Origin: Saprospiraceae bacterium
GTDB taxonomy: Bacteria; Bacteroidota; Bacteroidia; Chitinophagales; Saprospiraceae
NCBI GenBank assembly: GCA_020630435.1
Contig: JAHDBJ010000006.1
Coordinates: 119,956 to 183,955, forward strand
Direction of reading: 5' to 3'
Length of the DNA: 64,000 nucleotides
Shown: positions 42,626 to 51,612 of the stretch, piece after piece
How positions within the stretch are numbered: the stretch's first letter is position 1
Layout of the letters: the number at the start of each line of letters is the position of its first letter
Position numbers and translations under genes: made by a program
The notes under the pieces: model-generated
Databases searched by the model: none
The model's input: the letters and a program-made list of their open reading frames with translations, nothing else
What the model was told of the DNA's origin: nothing

Positions 42626-42944
42626 CTCAATTATTCTATTTCTCTAAGGAATTATCAAAAATTAGTTCCAACTTTTAATCTTGGATTGATGCGGAGTTAT
42701 TCAAACAAATGAAAAGTAGGAAGCTATAATTTGACACATCAAAAGTATCTAAAGTGTTTTTTAAGATATGTTATAATCTGTTTTATACAAACCTAAACTA
42801 TAAAATTAAGCATACTAATTAGAAACACCAAAACTAAAGATAAAAATAAATTTAGGAATTAACTCTTTTTTGTGACGCCTTATTTTGTAATAAGTATCAC
42901 AATCATAATATGCTTGTGTAAGTTTATATGCAAATAAGATTTTT
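42626..42944. other. intergenic region of 319 bp, nothing recognised
   Basis: The gap between the regulator gene and the end of dnaX shows no coding frame. No clear promoter box for the regulator was found. Confidence 0.4.
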
Positions 42945-44702
42945 TTAATGGTTATCTCCTGTTAAATCTAATGTAACACGTAATTTATCTACCAATGGAT
43001 TTTGCTGAACCATTTGCTCGTAAATTTCTTTTTTACTAAGTGGTTTGGCTACAGGGTCTATCTTAGGAGCTTTACTTTCATCTACTTTTATCTGTAGAAT
43101 AAGTTTGGGCATACCTATCTCTTGTCGAATATATGCCATTAAATCTCGCTCATCTCGTAAACCACTCTCAGACATCTTAGACGTTACGATCGCAGTAATT
43201 ACATGCCCATCCAGCCTTAACGCTGTATTTTTAAGTAGATTTTTAGAAAAATTCGATTCTCTTGTTTCTGTATAATTATCCCAAGCTGTCTGAATTTCTG
43301 CTAAAGTCGTCGTTTTTTTAATGGGAGTATTTTTCTCCGACTTTTTAATTTGATGATCAAGATCCGATAAACTACCAATTGAAACACTTCCAAATTTATC
43401 CGTCGCTTTTAATTTTGATAGTAAAATACTAGATTTTGCTAAACTTCCAGAACTAACTTTTAATTCCTTTGCATTGGACGTTTTTTTAGCTTCACTTTTT
43501 TGAATTGAAGGAGGGGGCGCCACGTTGTCTGACTTCGGATTTGCTTCTATTTTATCGTCAATTGTTTTTTTTTTCTCTAACTTAATGGTGTTTTCATTAC
43601 TTTTTAAAGCTTGGTTAATATAACACATTTTAATAATAGTCATTTCTACATGTAGTCGCTTATTACGAGCTGTTTTGTAGTGAATATCGCATTCATTTGT
43701 TAGATTCAAAGCTGTTAAAAGTAAGGCATGAGGTGTAATCTTAGCCTGAGTAGCATACTTTTTTTGTAGATTATCTCCTACTTCTAATAAGGGAATAGTA
43801 GAAATGTCTTTGCAGACTAATAGATTTCTTAAATGTGCTGCTAAACCATTGATAAAAACAGCTTCTTCAAATCCATTTTTTAAAATTTCATCAAAAATCA
43901 ACAACATCTTAGAAACATCACTCTGGAGTATTGCTTCAACAACCTGAAAAAAGTAATCGTAATCAAGTACATTTAAATTTGTAATTACATCTTCATAATG
44001 AATCTTCTTTCCAGAGAAACTGACGACTCTGTCAAATATAGATAAAGCATCCCTTAATGCTCCATCCGCTTTTTGTGCAATAATATGTAAAGCGTCTTTT
44101 TCTGCCTCAATTTCTTCTTCTTGACAGATACATTCCAAATGTTCAACCATCGCTGGAATCTGTATCCGTTTGAAATCGAATATCTGACACCGTGATAAAA
44201 TGGTAGGAATAATCTTATGCTTTTCAGTTGTAGCTAAAATGAAAATTGCATAAGGAGGAGGCTCTTCCAATGTTTTTAGAAAAGCATTGAATGCTTGTGA
44301 CGAAAGCATATGCACCTCATCAATGATATAAATTTTATACGCTCCCTGTTGTGGTTGAAAGCGAACTTGTTCCACCAAGGCTCGAATATGATCGACACTA
44401 TTATTTGAGGCAGCATCCAACTCCGTTATGTTGAAAGAAGCATTTTCATTAAGCGACTTGCAAGAAGAACAAGTATTACAAGCCTCTAAATTATCCGTTT
44501 TATTTTCGCAATTGATAATCTTTGCTAAAATTCTTGCACAAGTTGTCTTTCCTACACCTCTAGGGCCGCAAAACAAAAAAGCATGAGCTAAATGATCGGT
44601 TTGTAAGGCATTTTTTAAAGTTTGAGAAACGTGTTCTTGTCCTACAACGTCTTCAAAACGTTGTGGTCTATACTTCCTAGCCGATACAACAAAATTACTC
44701 AT
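42945..44702 (-). CDS. dnaX: DNA polymerase III subunits gamma/tau
   Basis: The 585-residue protein is the clamp-loader ATPase. Visible are YRPQRFEDVVGQEHVSQTL, Walker A GPRGVGKTT, the zinc motif (CENKTDNLEACNTCSSC), Walker B IYIIDEVHML, and sensor 1 block TTEKHKIIPTILSRCQ. After the AAA+ part come a helical collar and a Lys/Ser-rich linker (about residues 380-470), then a C-terminal tau-like domain. It loads the sliding clamp at the replication fork. A -7 box lies upstream. Confidence 0.94.
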   Translation of the reverse strand: MSNFVVSARKYRPQRFEDVVGQEHVSQTLKNALQTDHLAHAFLFCGPRGVGKTTCARILAKIINCENKTDNLEACNTCSSCKSLNENASFNITELDAASNNSVDHIRALVEQVRFQPQQGAYKIYIIDEVHMLSSQAFNAFLKTLEEPPPYAIFILATTEKHKIIPTILSRCQIFDFKRIQIPAMVEHLECICQEEEIEAEKDALHIIAQKADGALRDALSIFDRVVSFSGKKIHYEDVITNLNVLDYDYFFQVVEAILQSDVSKMLLIFDEILKNGFEEAVFINGLAAHLRNLLVCKDISTIPLLEVGDNLQKKYATQAKITPHALLLTALNLTNECDIHYKTARNKRLHVEMTIIKMCYINQALKSNENTIKLEKKKTIDDKIEANPKSDNVAPPPSIQKSEAKKTSNAKELKVSSGSLAKSSILLSKLKATDKFGSVSIGSLSDLDHQIKKSEKNTPIKKTTTLAEIQTAWDNYTETRESNFSKNLLKNTALRLDGHVITAIVTSKMSESGLRDERDLMAYIRQEIGMPKLILQIKVDESKAPKIDPVAKPLSKKEIYEQMVQQNPLVDKLRVTLDLTGDNH

Positions 44703-44725
44703 GAATGGTTTTGATTTCCTTTCTA

Positions 44726-44733
44726 CAAAGGTA
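44726..44733 (-). promoter_or_regulatory. -7 box of dnaX
   Basis: On the minus strand this reads TACCTTTG, a match to TAnnTTTG, 24 bases before the dnaX ATG. Confidence 0.5.
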
Positions 44734-44797
44734 CATAAAGCACTATAAATAACCTAAGAGTAATCCCAAAATCGTTTTTATTTTAGTTGATATTTTA

Positions 44798-44805
44798 TAC
44801 TTTTG
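44798..44805 (+). promoter_or_regulatory. -7 box of ndk
   Basis: TACTTTTG matches TAnnTTTG and lies 66 bases before the ndk ATG. A T-rich element sits 19 bases further upstream but lacks the TTG. Confidence 0.45.
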
Positions 44806-44870
44806 CAGCGATTTTTAGCATCGCATAGTTATATGCGAATTTTCATAATTTTTTTTATAAAAAATAAACA

Positions 44871-45290
44871 ATGGCTACAAATAGAACATTTACAATGATC
44901 AAACCAGATGCTGTAAAAGCTGGTCATATTGGTGCTATTCTTGCAAAAATCAATGAAGCAGGATTCACTATCAAAGCAATGAAATATACAAAATTATCTG
45001 CTGAAAAAGCAGGAGAGTTTTATGCTGTACACAAAGAACGTCCTTTTTATGGGGAGTTAGTCGAATTTATGTCTTCAGGTCCTATCGTAGCAGCAATCCT
45101 AGAAAAAGAAAATGCAGTAGCAGATTTTAGAAAATTGATTGGTGCAACAAACCCTGCTGAAGCCGCACCAGGTACAATTAGAGCATTATATGCCAAGAGT
45201 ATCGGAGAAAATGCGGTTCATGGAGCTGATTCAGATGAGAATGCCGCTATCGAAGGAAGTTTCCACTTTGCTGGCACAGAAATTTTCTAA
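44871..45290 (+). CDS. ndk: nucleoside-diphosphate kinase
   Basis: The 139-residue enzyme balances nucleoside triphosphate pools. It shows [18 protein letters not shown], the [15 protein letters not shown] block, [20 protein letters not shown] with the phospho-histidine H117, and [10 protein letters not shown]. Length and motifs are standard. It has its own upstream -7 box and a hairpin downstream. Confidence 0.96.
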   Translation: MATNRTFTMIKPDAVKAGHIGAILAKINEAGFTIKAMKYTKLSAEKAGEFYAVHKERPFYGELVEFMSSGPIVAAILEKENAVADFRKLIGATNPAEAAPGTIRALYAKSIGENAVHGADSDENAAIEGSFHFAGTEIF

Positions 45291-45298
45291 AGATTTTT

Positions 45299-45347
45299 TA
45301 TCGTTTAGATATGTTGAAATAGGACAATTTGGCATATCTAAACGATA
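45299..45347. terminator. hairpin between ndk and the MeaB gene
   Basis: A perfect 15-bp stem (TATCGTTTAGATATG with its complement at 45333-45347) has a 19-base loop. Downstream, CTTG-CATGA-CAAG leads into TTTTT. It is a likely termination region for ndk. Confidence 0.55.
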
Positions 45348-45364
45348 TCTTGCATGACAAGTTT

Positions 45365-46420
45365 TTACATCAGTTTTTTAAACTGTTCTATCATCTCCTC
45401 TGCTAGCCTAAACGGCGACCGTTTCCCTTCCATCACTTCTTTTTCTTTTGATTTTAAAAAGTCTTTAACTGTCGGATGTTGATAAAACAGCCTATGTAAA
45501 TGCGCTCGGATACTCTCATGTAACCAATATTGAGCCTGTTGATTTCTTTTAGTATTAAAAAAGTTATTTTTTTTTGTGAAACTTTTATAATCCATAACCA
45601 ATTGCCAAATTTCATCCAATCCCTGTTTTGCTAGAGCCGAACACATTAATACTTGAGGCAACCACTGACTTTCTTTAGGAGGAAATAAATGCAAAGCATT
45701 TTTATAAGCTACTTTGGCTAATCTAGCATCTTTCAAATTATCTCCATCCGCTTTATTTACAACTACTAGATCAGCCATTTCAACAACGCCCCTTTTTATA
45801 CCTTGTAACTCATCGCCAGCATTGGGCAATAATAATAATAAGAAAAAATCTACCATAGAATGAACAGCCACTTCCGATTGTCCGACACCTACTGTTTCTA
45901 CAAATATGACATCATGCCCTGCGGCTTCGCACAGGATAATACTTTCCCTCGTTTTGCGTGCCACCCCTCCTAAAGATTCTCCAGCAGGGGACGGTCGAAT
46001 AAAAGCATTTTTATTCGTAGATAAATATTGCATTCTTGTCTTATCCCCCAAAATACTTCCTTTGCTAACTTGGCTACTAGGATCTATTGCTAATACCCCC
46101 AATTTAAAACCCGCTTCAATCACTAATTCTCCCATTGATTCAATAAAAGTACTTTTTCCTACACCAGGTACTCCTGTAATTCCTATTCTTATCGATTGAT
46201 TGGCATGAGGTAAACAAGCATCAATTATATCTTCTGCTATTTTTTGATGTGCTTCCTTTTTACTTTCTACCAATGTAATTCCTTGACCCAAGGATACTCG
46301 ATCTCCTTCAAGAATGCCTTTAATGATTTCCTCCTTGACATATCGCTTCTTTACAGTATTCCTTCGCTTGATTATTGGTTTTTGCCCTGAATTGCTTTTA
46401 TGATTTTCTTTTTCCTCCAT
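45365..46420 (-). CDS. meaB: MeaB/ArgK-type GTPase (methylmalonyl-CoA mutase chaperone)
   Basis: The 351-residue P-loop GTPase has Walker A GVPGVGKST, the DPSSQVSKGSILGDKTRM block, RPSPAGESLGGVARKT and VETVGVGQSEVAVHSM, all hallmarks of the MeaB family, plus the NKAD specificity motif. Family members load and guard the B12 cofactor of methylmalonyl-CoA mutase. A 30-residue Lys/Arg-rich N-terminal extension precedes the usual start. No mutase gene is adjacent, so the partner lies elsewhere in the genome. Confidence 0.9.
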   Translation of the reverse strand: MEEKENHKSNSGQKPIIKRRNTVKKRYVKEEIIKGILEGDRVSLGQGITLVESKKEAHQKIAEDIIDACLPHANQSIRIGITGVPGVGKSTFIESMGELVIEAGFKLGVLAIDPSSQVSKGSILGDKTRMQYLSTNKNAFIRPSPAGESLGGVARKTRESIILCEAAGHDVIFVETVGVGQSEVAVHSMVDFFLLLLLPNAGDELQGIKRGVVEMADLVVVNKADGDNLKDARLAKVAYKNALHLFPPKESQWLPQVLMCSALAKQGLDEIWQLVMDYKSFTKKNNFFNTKRNQQAQYWLHESIRAHLHRLFYQHPTVKDFLKSKEKEVMEGKRSPFRLAEEMIEQFKKLM

Positions 46421-46934
46421 TAAAATATTGTTAAAAGGATTTTATAGCTTAAAAAATAAAATTGAATTATATTTTAAATAATTGATAAATAGCACTTTAT
46501 GATGTGTTAAGATTTTTAAAATATAAAAACATAACTGTTAAGGTGTTAAGAGCAAAAAATTAAGACATTTTCTCTAAAAACTCAAATAACTTGTGCGTTG
46601 TACTAACGATAATTTAGTATTTATATTTCAATATTATGATAAGTAGGTTTACCTAATTAATGGAAAATTAAAAGAAAAAACATTTAGAATTAGATGAATT
46701 AACCTATGATGATTCGTACTCGATTTCTAGGATTAAGATTTGTAACACTAGGATATACTTTTTAATAAACATCAGTTTACCTATTATAAAACACCTTTAT
46801 TTTAAAACGCTTTGATCAAATGTCACTTTTTCGTTTCACCTATTGCTTATGATTTTTCCGATTGTTACCCGACATTGATCATTGCGTTTTTTTAGGAAAC
46901 TAAATACCCTTATCTTGCCAAAAATTAAAATAAA
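46421..46934. other. intergenic region of 514 bp upstream of polA, no gene seen
   Basis: This AT-rich gap lies between diverging genes. A possible but imperfect -7 box for polA (TATCTTGC at about 46911-46918) is near its end. No coding frame or repeat was found. Confidence 0.4.
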
Positions 46935-49727
46935 ATGGCAGATAAAACCCTTTTTCTTCTTGATGGTCACGCCTTAGTCTATCGTGCGCATTATGCTTTC
47001 ATATCCCGACCACTTATTAATTCTAAAGGATTTAATACTTCCGCAATTACAGGCTTTGTAAGAGTACTTTGGGAAGTTTTACAAAAACAAGCACCTTCCC
47101 ATATTGCAGTAGCCTTTGACTTACATGGCCCAACATTTAGAAATGAACTATTTACCGAATATAAGGCTAATAGAGAAGCACAGCCCGAAGATATAACAGC
47201 AGCCCTTCCTTATATAGAAAAAATTGTTTCTGGTTTTAATATCCCCATCGTTACTAAAGAAGGATTTGAAGCAGATGATGTAATAGGAACACTCGCAAAA
47301 CAAGCCGAAAAACAAGGTTTTACAGTATATATGATGACACCTGACAAAGATTACGCTCAACTGGTTTCTGATAAGATTTTCATGTATAAACCCGCCCGTT
47401 CTGGAAATGCTGTTGAAATTCTAGGAATCCCTGAAGTGCTAGAAAAATGGGGCATAGAACGAGTAGATCAAGTAATAGATGTACTGGGGTTACAAGGAGA
47501 TAGTGTGGATAATATTCCAGGTATTCCAGGAGTAGGAGCAAAAACAGCGGTAAAATTACTAGCTCAATTTGGTAGTGTAGAGGGCGTTATTGAAAATAGT
47601 GATCAACTAAAAGGAAAGCAACGAGAAAAAGTAGAGACTTTTGCAGAACAGGGTCTATTATCAAAAAAATTAGCGACCATTGATATCAATGTTCCTGTTC
47701 AATTCAATGCTGAACAATATAAGGTAGAACCAATCAACAAAGAAGCCTTAGCCCCTATTTTTAAAGAGTTAGAATTTAGAAGCCTTTCCAAACAAATACT
47801 AGGCGATAATACAAGTTCAAGTCCTACCGCTACACAAAAAGATTTATTTGGGAATCCTGTAGTGAGTAAAAAAGTAGCTCCTCCTAAAATAGCTAAACAT
47901 TCTATAGCAGATAAAAATATCGAACAAGTCGAACATGAATACCATACCATAGATACAACTGAAAAAAGAGCTGAACTGATTGCCTTACTTGGAGGTCAAT
48001 CGAGTTTTTGTTTTGATACAGAAACAACAGGAATTGATGCAAATAATGCTGAATTGGTAGGTATCTCTTTTTCTGTAAAACCGCATGAAGCCTATTATGT
48101 ACCAATTCCTGCTGACCAAGAGAAAGCTAAAACTATTGTTCAAGAGTTCAAAGCTATTTTTGAAAATGAAAAAATCGAAAAAATAGGGCAGAATATTAAG
48201 TATGACATTATCATTTTAAAATGGTATGAGATAGAAGTCAAGGGACAGTATTTTGATACCATGATAGCACATTATTTGCTTGAACCAGAGCTTCGGCATA
48301 ATATGAATTATTTGTCCGAAACGTATTTGAGTTATGCGCCGCTTTCTATAGAATCTTTAATTGGTAAAAAAGGAAAGAATCAACTCTCCATGCGTGATGT
48401 ATCCGTAGAAAAAGTTGCTCAATATGCTGCTGAGGATGCCGATATTACCTTACAACTAAAAGAAGTTTTACAAAAGGATTTAAAAACAGAAGAACTAGAA
48501 GAATTATATCAAAAGATGGAAGAACCATTGGTCAATGTTCTAGCAGATTTAGAATATAATGGCGTAAAGGTTGATAGAGATTTTTTGGATAACTATTCTA
48601 AAGTACTAGAAAAAAGAATTTTAGAAATTGAGCAAAGCATTTATGATGAAGCAGGAGTACGATTCAATATTGCTTCTCCAAAACAAGTAGGGGAGGTTTT
48701 ATTTGATAAAATGGAAATACCTTATCGTTGGCGAAAAACAAAGACAGGACAATATTCCACAGACGAAACGAAAATGACGGAATTGGCTCAAACTTACCCC
48801 TTTGTAAGTAAGATTTTACAATTTAGAGGACTCGCTAAACTTAAATCTACTTATGTAGACGCCTTACCTCGTATGATTAATCCTAAAACAGGAAGAATTC
48901 ACAGCTCTTTTAATCAAGCCCTTGCCGCTACTGGACGTTTATCCTCGAATAATCCAAATCTTCAAAATATTCCAATCCGTACAATTGAAGGACGAGAAGT
49001 TCGAAAAGCATTTGTCCCTAGAGGTAAGGATTATGTTTTGCTGGCTGCCGATTATTCCCAAATTGAACTTCGACTAATCGCCGAAATGAGTGGAGATACT
49101 GCAATGCTTGAAGCCTTTCAAGCAGGACAAGATATTCATAGAGCAACCGCCGCTAGGGTCTATAATGTGCCATTTGATGAAGTAAGCTCCGACCAAAGAC
49201 GAAACGCCAAGACTGTTAATTTTAGTATTATTTATGGTGCTGGAGCAACCAATTTATCCCGTCAATTAGATATAAAGCGTGCTGAGGCTAAAGAACTCAT
49301 TGAACAGTATTTTGCACAATACAATGGCTTAAAAACCTATATGGATGAGGTTGTAAATGAAGCCAGAGAAAATGGTTATGTTAAAACCATGCTAGGGCGT
49401 AGAAGAATACTTAGAGATATTAATTCCAAAAACGGTTTGCTAAGAAGTCAAGCAGAACGAAATGCCATCAATACACCAATTCAAGGAACTGCTGCTGATA
49501 TGATAAAATTGGCAATGATTGATATTTACAATATTTTTAAAGAAAAGAAATTCAAATCAAAAATGATCCTACAAGTTCATGATGAATTAGTATTTGATGC
49601 GCACAAAGATGAATTAGATATCATCAAGCCTATTATTGAAGAAAAAATGAAGAATGCGATACCGAATCTTAAAGTTCCAATTTTAGTTGGAATGGATATT
49701 GGAGAGAATTGGTTAGAAGCCCATTAA
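46935..49727 (+). CDS. polA: DNA polymerase I
   Basis: The 930-residue protein has three domains: a 5' nuclease at residues 1-300 (LFLLDGHALVYRAHYAF, KEGFEADDVIG, GDSVDNIPGIPGVG), a 3'-5' exonuclease-like domain at about 340-530 with an intact D-x-E (FCFDTETTG), and the polymerase domain with DYSQIELRLIAEMSGD, RRNAKTVNFSIIYGAG and QVHDELVF. It fills gaps and removes primers. The exonuclease Asp/Glu are retained, so proofreading is likely. A small membrane-protein gene follows. Confidence 0.96.
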   Translation: MADKTLFLLDGHALVYRAHYAFISRPLINSKGFNTSAITGFVRVLWEVLQKQAPSHIAVAFDLHGPTFRNELFTEYKANREAQPEDITAALPYIEKIVSGFNIPIVTKEGFEADDVIGTLAKQAEKQGFTVYMMTPDKDYAQLVSDKIFMYKPARSGNAVEILGIPEVLEKWGIERVDQVIDVLGLQGDSVDNIPGIPGVGAKTAVKLLAQFGSVEGVIENSDQLKGKQREKVETFAEQGLLSKKLATIDINVPVQFNAEQYKVEPINKEALAPIFKELEFRSLSKQILGDNTSSSPTATQKDLFGNPVVSKKVAPPKIAKHSIADKNIEQVEHEYHTIDTTEKRAELIALLGGQSSFCFDTETTGIDANNAELVGISFSVKPHEAYYVPIPADQEKAKTIVQEFKAIFENEKIEKIGQNIKYDIIILKWYEIEVKGQYFDTMIAHYLLEPELRHNMNYLSETYLSYAPLSIESLIGKKGKNQLSMRDVSVEKVAQYAAEDADITLQLKEVLQKDLKTEELEELYQKMEEPLVNVLADLEYNGVKVDRDFLDNYSKVLEKRILEIEQSIYDEAGVRFNIASPKQVGEVLFDKMEIPYRWRKTKTGQYSTDETKMTELAQTYPFVSKILQFRGLAKLKSTYVDALPRMINPKTGRIHSSFNQALAATGRLSSNNPNLQNIPIRTIEGREVRKAFVPRGKDYVLLAADYSQIELRLIAEMSGDTAMLEAFQAGQDIHRATAARVYNVPFDEVSSDQRRNAKTVNFSIIYGAGATNLSRQLDIKRAEAKELIEQYFAQYNGLKTYMDEVVNEARENGYVKTMLGRRRILRDINSKNGLLRSQAERNAINTPIQGTAADMIKLAMIDIYNIFKEKKFKSKMILQVHDELVFDAHKDELDIIKPIIEEKMKNAIPNLKVPILVGMDIGENWLEAH

Positions 49728-49744
49728 GTGTAAAATTATTTTCG

Positions 49745-50152
49745 ATGAGAAGCGAACTAAGCACCATTTTATCCCAATGCCAAGATTTAGTTTTAGATGG
49801 GAAAGAATATATTGATATTCGTCAATTTATTGAAGAACAAAAATTATCGGACGATGAACAAAAAATGCTTTTGTATGAAGTAGATGGTCTTTTAGTAGGA
49901 GTAGAACATGTAAAACAGGTTCGTAATGAAGGTATCATGCAAATGTTAATGGGAGGACTTGTTTTAATTATTGGTATAGTTATTAGTTTTTTATCGCTTT
50001 CTAATAATTCTAGTAAAAAATATATTTTAATTGGTTTAGTAGGTTTTGGATTAGCAACAATTTCCTACGGGTATAAAAACTATAATTGTCAGTTAGAGGA
50101 TATAGACAAAGGAGATAGAAAATTTAAAAAAGGAAAATTCGGACGGTTTTAA
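49745..50152 (+). CDS. small membrane protein, unknown function
   Basis: The 135-residue protein starts at the ATG at 49745; an ATG at 49709 lies inside polA. Residues 1-60 are soluble and charged (DGKEYIDIRQFIEEQKLSDD), two membrane segments follow (GGLVLIIGIVISFLSL and YILIGLVGFGLATISYG), and a basic tail ends KKGKFGRF. No family recognised. It starts 17 bases after polA and is probably co-transcribed. Confidence 0.68.
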   Translation: MRSELSTILSQCQDLVLDGKEYIDIRQFIEEQKLSDDEQKMLLYEVDGLLVGVEHVKQVRNEGIMQMLMGGLVLIIGIVISFLSLSNNSSKKYILIGLVGFGLATISYGYKNYNCQLEDIDKGDRKFKKGKFGRF

Positions 50153-50178
50153 TTCCGCCCTTTGAAATTAAAAATAAT

Positions 50179-50943
50179 ATGGATTTAAAATTAGCAGTGT
50201 TAATTGATGGAGATAATATACCCGCATCTTACGTTAAAGAGATGATGGAAGAAATAGCAAAATATGGCAATCCTACGATTAAGCGTATTTACGGAGATTG
50301 GACAAAACCTGCTCTAGGAAAATGGAAAGCCGTACTCCTTAAAAATGCGATTACGCCTGTACAGCAATATGGTTATACTCGTGGCAAAAATGCCACAGAC
50401 TCAGCAATGATTATCGATGCAATGGATATTTTATATTCAGGAAAAGTCAATGGGTTTTGTTTGGTCTCTAGCGATAGTGATTTTACAAGGCTTGCTATCC
50501 GATTGCGAGAAGCAGGTATGACTGTATTTGGGATAGGGGAAAAGAAAACACCCAATCCGTTTATCGTTGCTTGTGATAAATTTATTTATTTAGAAATTTT
50601 AAAGTTTGAGCCCGAAGAAGAGACTTCCACAACAAAGGCCGAAAGTAAACCCGATCCTAAAAATAATATTGATAAAATTACCCCTAAAGTTATCAAATTA
50701 ATTGCAACTACGATTTCAGATTTGGCTGATGAAGATGGCTGGGCATTTTTAGGAGATGTCGGAAATTTACTCCAAAAGAAGCAACCGAATTTTGATTCTC
50801 GTAATTATGGTTTCCAAAAATTGACGCCGCTTATTAAATCTACTCAGAAGTTTGAAATCGAACAACGTGAAAGCAATAAAGGTCGATTTAAACTGATTTA
50901 TGTTAAAAATATCCCCAAAAGAAGACGAAAACCAAGGAAATAA
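50179..50943 (+). CDS. NYN-domain nuclease with LOTUS (OST-HTH) domain
   Basis: The 254-residue protein has a PIN-like NYN domain (LKLAVLIDGDNIPASY, then GKNATDSAMIIDAMDIL and FCLVSSDSDFTRLAIRLREAG; acidic residues D10, D12 and the SSDSDF Asp pair fit the metal site). After a linker rich in Lys/Ser/Asp, a LOTUS/OST-HTH domain follows (KLIATTISDLADEDGWAFLGDVGNLL, residues about 175-245). These families act on RNA. It is followed by a bidirectional terminator and tRNA-Arg. Confidence 0.88.
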   Translation: MDLKLAVLIDGDNIPASYVKEMMEEIAKYGNPTIKRIYGDWTKPALGKWKAVLLKNAITPVQQYGYTRGKNATDSAMIIDAMDILYSGKVNGFCLVSSDSDFTRLAIRLREAGMTVFGIGEKKTPNPFIVACDKFIYLEILKFEPEEETSTTKAESKPDPKNNIDKITPKVIKLIATTISDLADEDGWAFLGDVGNLLQKKQPNFDSRNYGFQKLTPLIKSTQKFEIEQRESNKGRFKLIYVKNIPKRRRKPRK

Positions 50944-50946
50944 ATT

Positions 50947-50985
50947 AAAAAAGCCTTGTAAGTAAATGACTTACAAGACTTTTTG
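50947..50985. terminator. bidirectional terminator between the NYN gene and tRNA-Arg
   Basis: The stem CTTGTAAGT/ACTTACAAG is extended by AAAAAG and CTTTTT and has a 5-base loop. It ends in T residues on both strands, so it can stop the NYN gene and the tRNA transcript. Confidence 0.82.
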
Positions 50986-50993
50986 TCTTAAGG

Positions 50994-51070
50994 TGGTGAC
51001 TCCGGCAGGATTCGAACCTGCGACCTACTGATTAGAAGTCAGTTGCTCTATCCAGCTGAGCTACGGAGCC
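50994..51070 (-). tRNA. tRNA-Arg, anticodon TCT
   Basis: The complete cloverleaf folds: acceptor GGCTCCG/CGGAGTC with one G-T pair, D-stem GCTC/GAGC, anticodon stem ACTGA/TCAGT around CTTCTAA with anticodon TCT, T-arm GCAGG-TTCGAAT-CCTGC, discriminator A and an encoded CCA. Its 5' half is shared with a GIY-YIG gene that reads into it. Confidence 0.94.
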
Positions 51071-51081
51071 ATTTTTGTTTT
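51017..51081 (-). repeat. direct repeat A: 5' leader plus tRNA-Arg bases, intact copy
   Basis: These 65 bases occur again at 51318-51416, where a 34-bp hairpin interrupts them. They include 11 bases of tRNA leader and the tRNA from its first base to the start of the T-arm. The repeat brackets the GIY-YIG gene. Confidence 0.85.
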
Positions 51082-51311
51082 ATCCAAGTTTTACCATAAC
51101 CAGATTTAAGATATTTTTCTCTTTTTCTTGCCTCTTCTCTACTTTCGTATTCTTCATATAAGAATAAATCCCATGGTTTATAAAACTTTGTTGATTTTGT
51201 TTTGCCGTTATTATGTTCAGTGAGTCTTCTTTTAATATCATTCGTCATACCAACGTAAAATCTATAATGGTTTTGACTTTTCAAAATGTAAATGTAATAT
51301 TTTTCTTTCAT
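51048..51311 (-). CDS. GIY-YIG endonuclease, reading frame ends inside tRNA-Arg
   Basis: The 87-residue protein has the GIY-YIG core: YYIYILKSQ, FYVGMTNDIKRRLTEHN with the catalytic Arg, and the conserved Glu in REEARKREKYLKSGYG. It is the small, single-domain kind. The last residues KWLRSSAG are translated from the 5' end of tRNA-Arg, and the stop TAG lies in its D-arm. Upstream, the start codon is six bases after a second, truncated tRNA-Arg copy. The gene is thus embedded between two tRNA copies. A homing-type spread into tRNA genes is inference. Confidence 0.88.
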   Translation of the reverse strand: MKEKYYIYILKSQNHYRFYVGMTNDIKRRLTEHNNGKTKSTKFYKPWDLFLYEEYESREEARKREKYLKSGYGKTWIKQKWLRSSAG

Positions 51312-51317
51312 ATCAAT

Positions 51318-51405
51318 CCTGCGACCTACTGATTAGAAGTCAGTTGCTCCCTGCCTGCTCGGCAAGCTCGCTTGGCAGGCAGGTATCCAGCTGAGCTACG
51401 GAGCC
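51318..51405 (-). pseudogene. truncated tRNA-Arg copy split by a hairpin
   Basis: It repeats the first 54 bases of tRNA-Arg(TCT) in two blocks: 22 bases from the 5' end to the D-loop (ending GGATA), then a 34-bp insert, then 32 bases from GAGC through the anticodon stem to GCAGG. The T-loop and the 3' acceptor strand are absent, so it cannot make a tRNA by itself. All 54 bases match the intact copy exactly. Confidence 0.88.
51350..51383. repeat. GC-rich 34-bp hairpin inserted in the tRNA copy
   Basis: The insert has 9-bp outer arms (CCTGCCTGC with GCAGGCAGG) and an inner stem CAAGC/GCTTG, giving a nearly complete hairpin. It is GC-rich in AT-rich surroundings, like interspersed CCTGCC-type repeats. 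It splits the D-arm of the truncated tRNA copy. Confidence 0.8.
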
Positions 51406-51457
51406 ATTTTTGTTTTTAAAAGTTAAATTCTTTTTACACTTTTCTTCAAAAGTGACG

Positions 51458-51465
51458 CAAATTTA
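51458..51465 (-). promoter_or_regulatory. -7 box upstream of the tRNA-Arg/GIY-YIG unit
   Basis: On the minus strand this reads TAAATTTG, fitting TAnnTTTG, 53 bases before the truncated tRNA. It could drive the tRNA remnant, the nuclease and the intact tRNA as one transcript. No -33 element was found at the usual distance. Confidence 0.42.
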
Positions 51466-51526
51466 TAAAAATGTATTTAAATAACGTTACTAATTTAGTA
51501 AAAATAATTCCTATAAAAAAGTTCCT

Positions 51527-51534
51527 TACCTTTG
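51527..51534 (+). promoter_or_regulatory. -7 box of gmk
   Basis: TACCTTTG fits TAnnTTTG and lies 79 bases before the gmk ATG. The -33 element is not clear. Confidence 0.45.
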
Positions 51535-51612
51535 TACTTTCTAAAATAAATTCACAAATACGTATATAATACGAGTCTGTTTTCAAATATTAAGGGAAAT
51601 TTAAAAACAATA

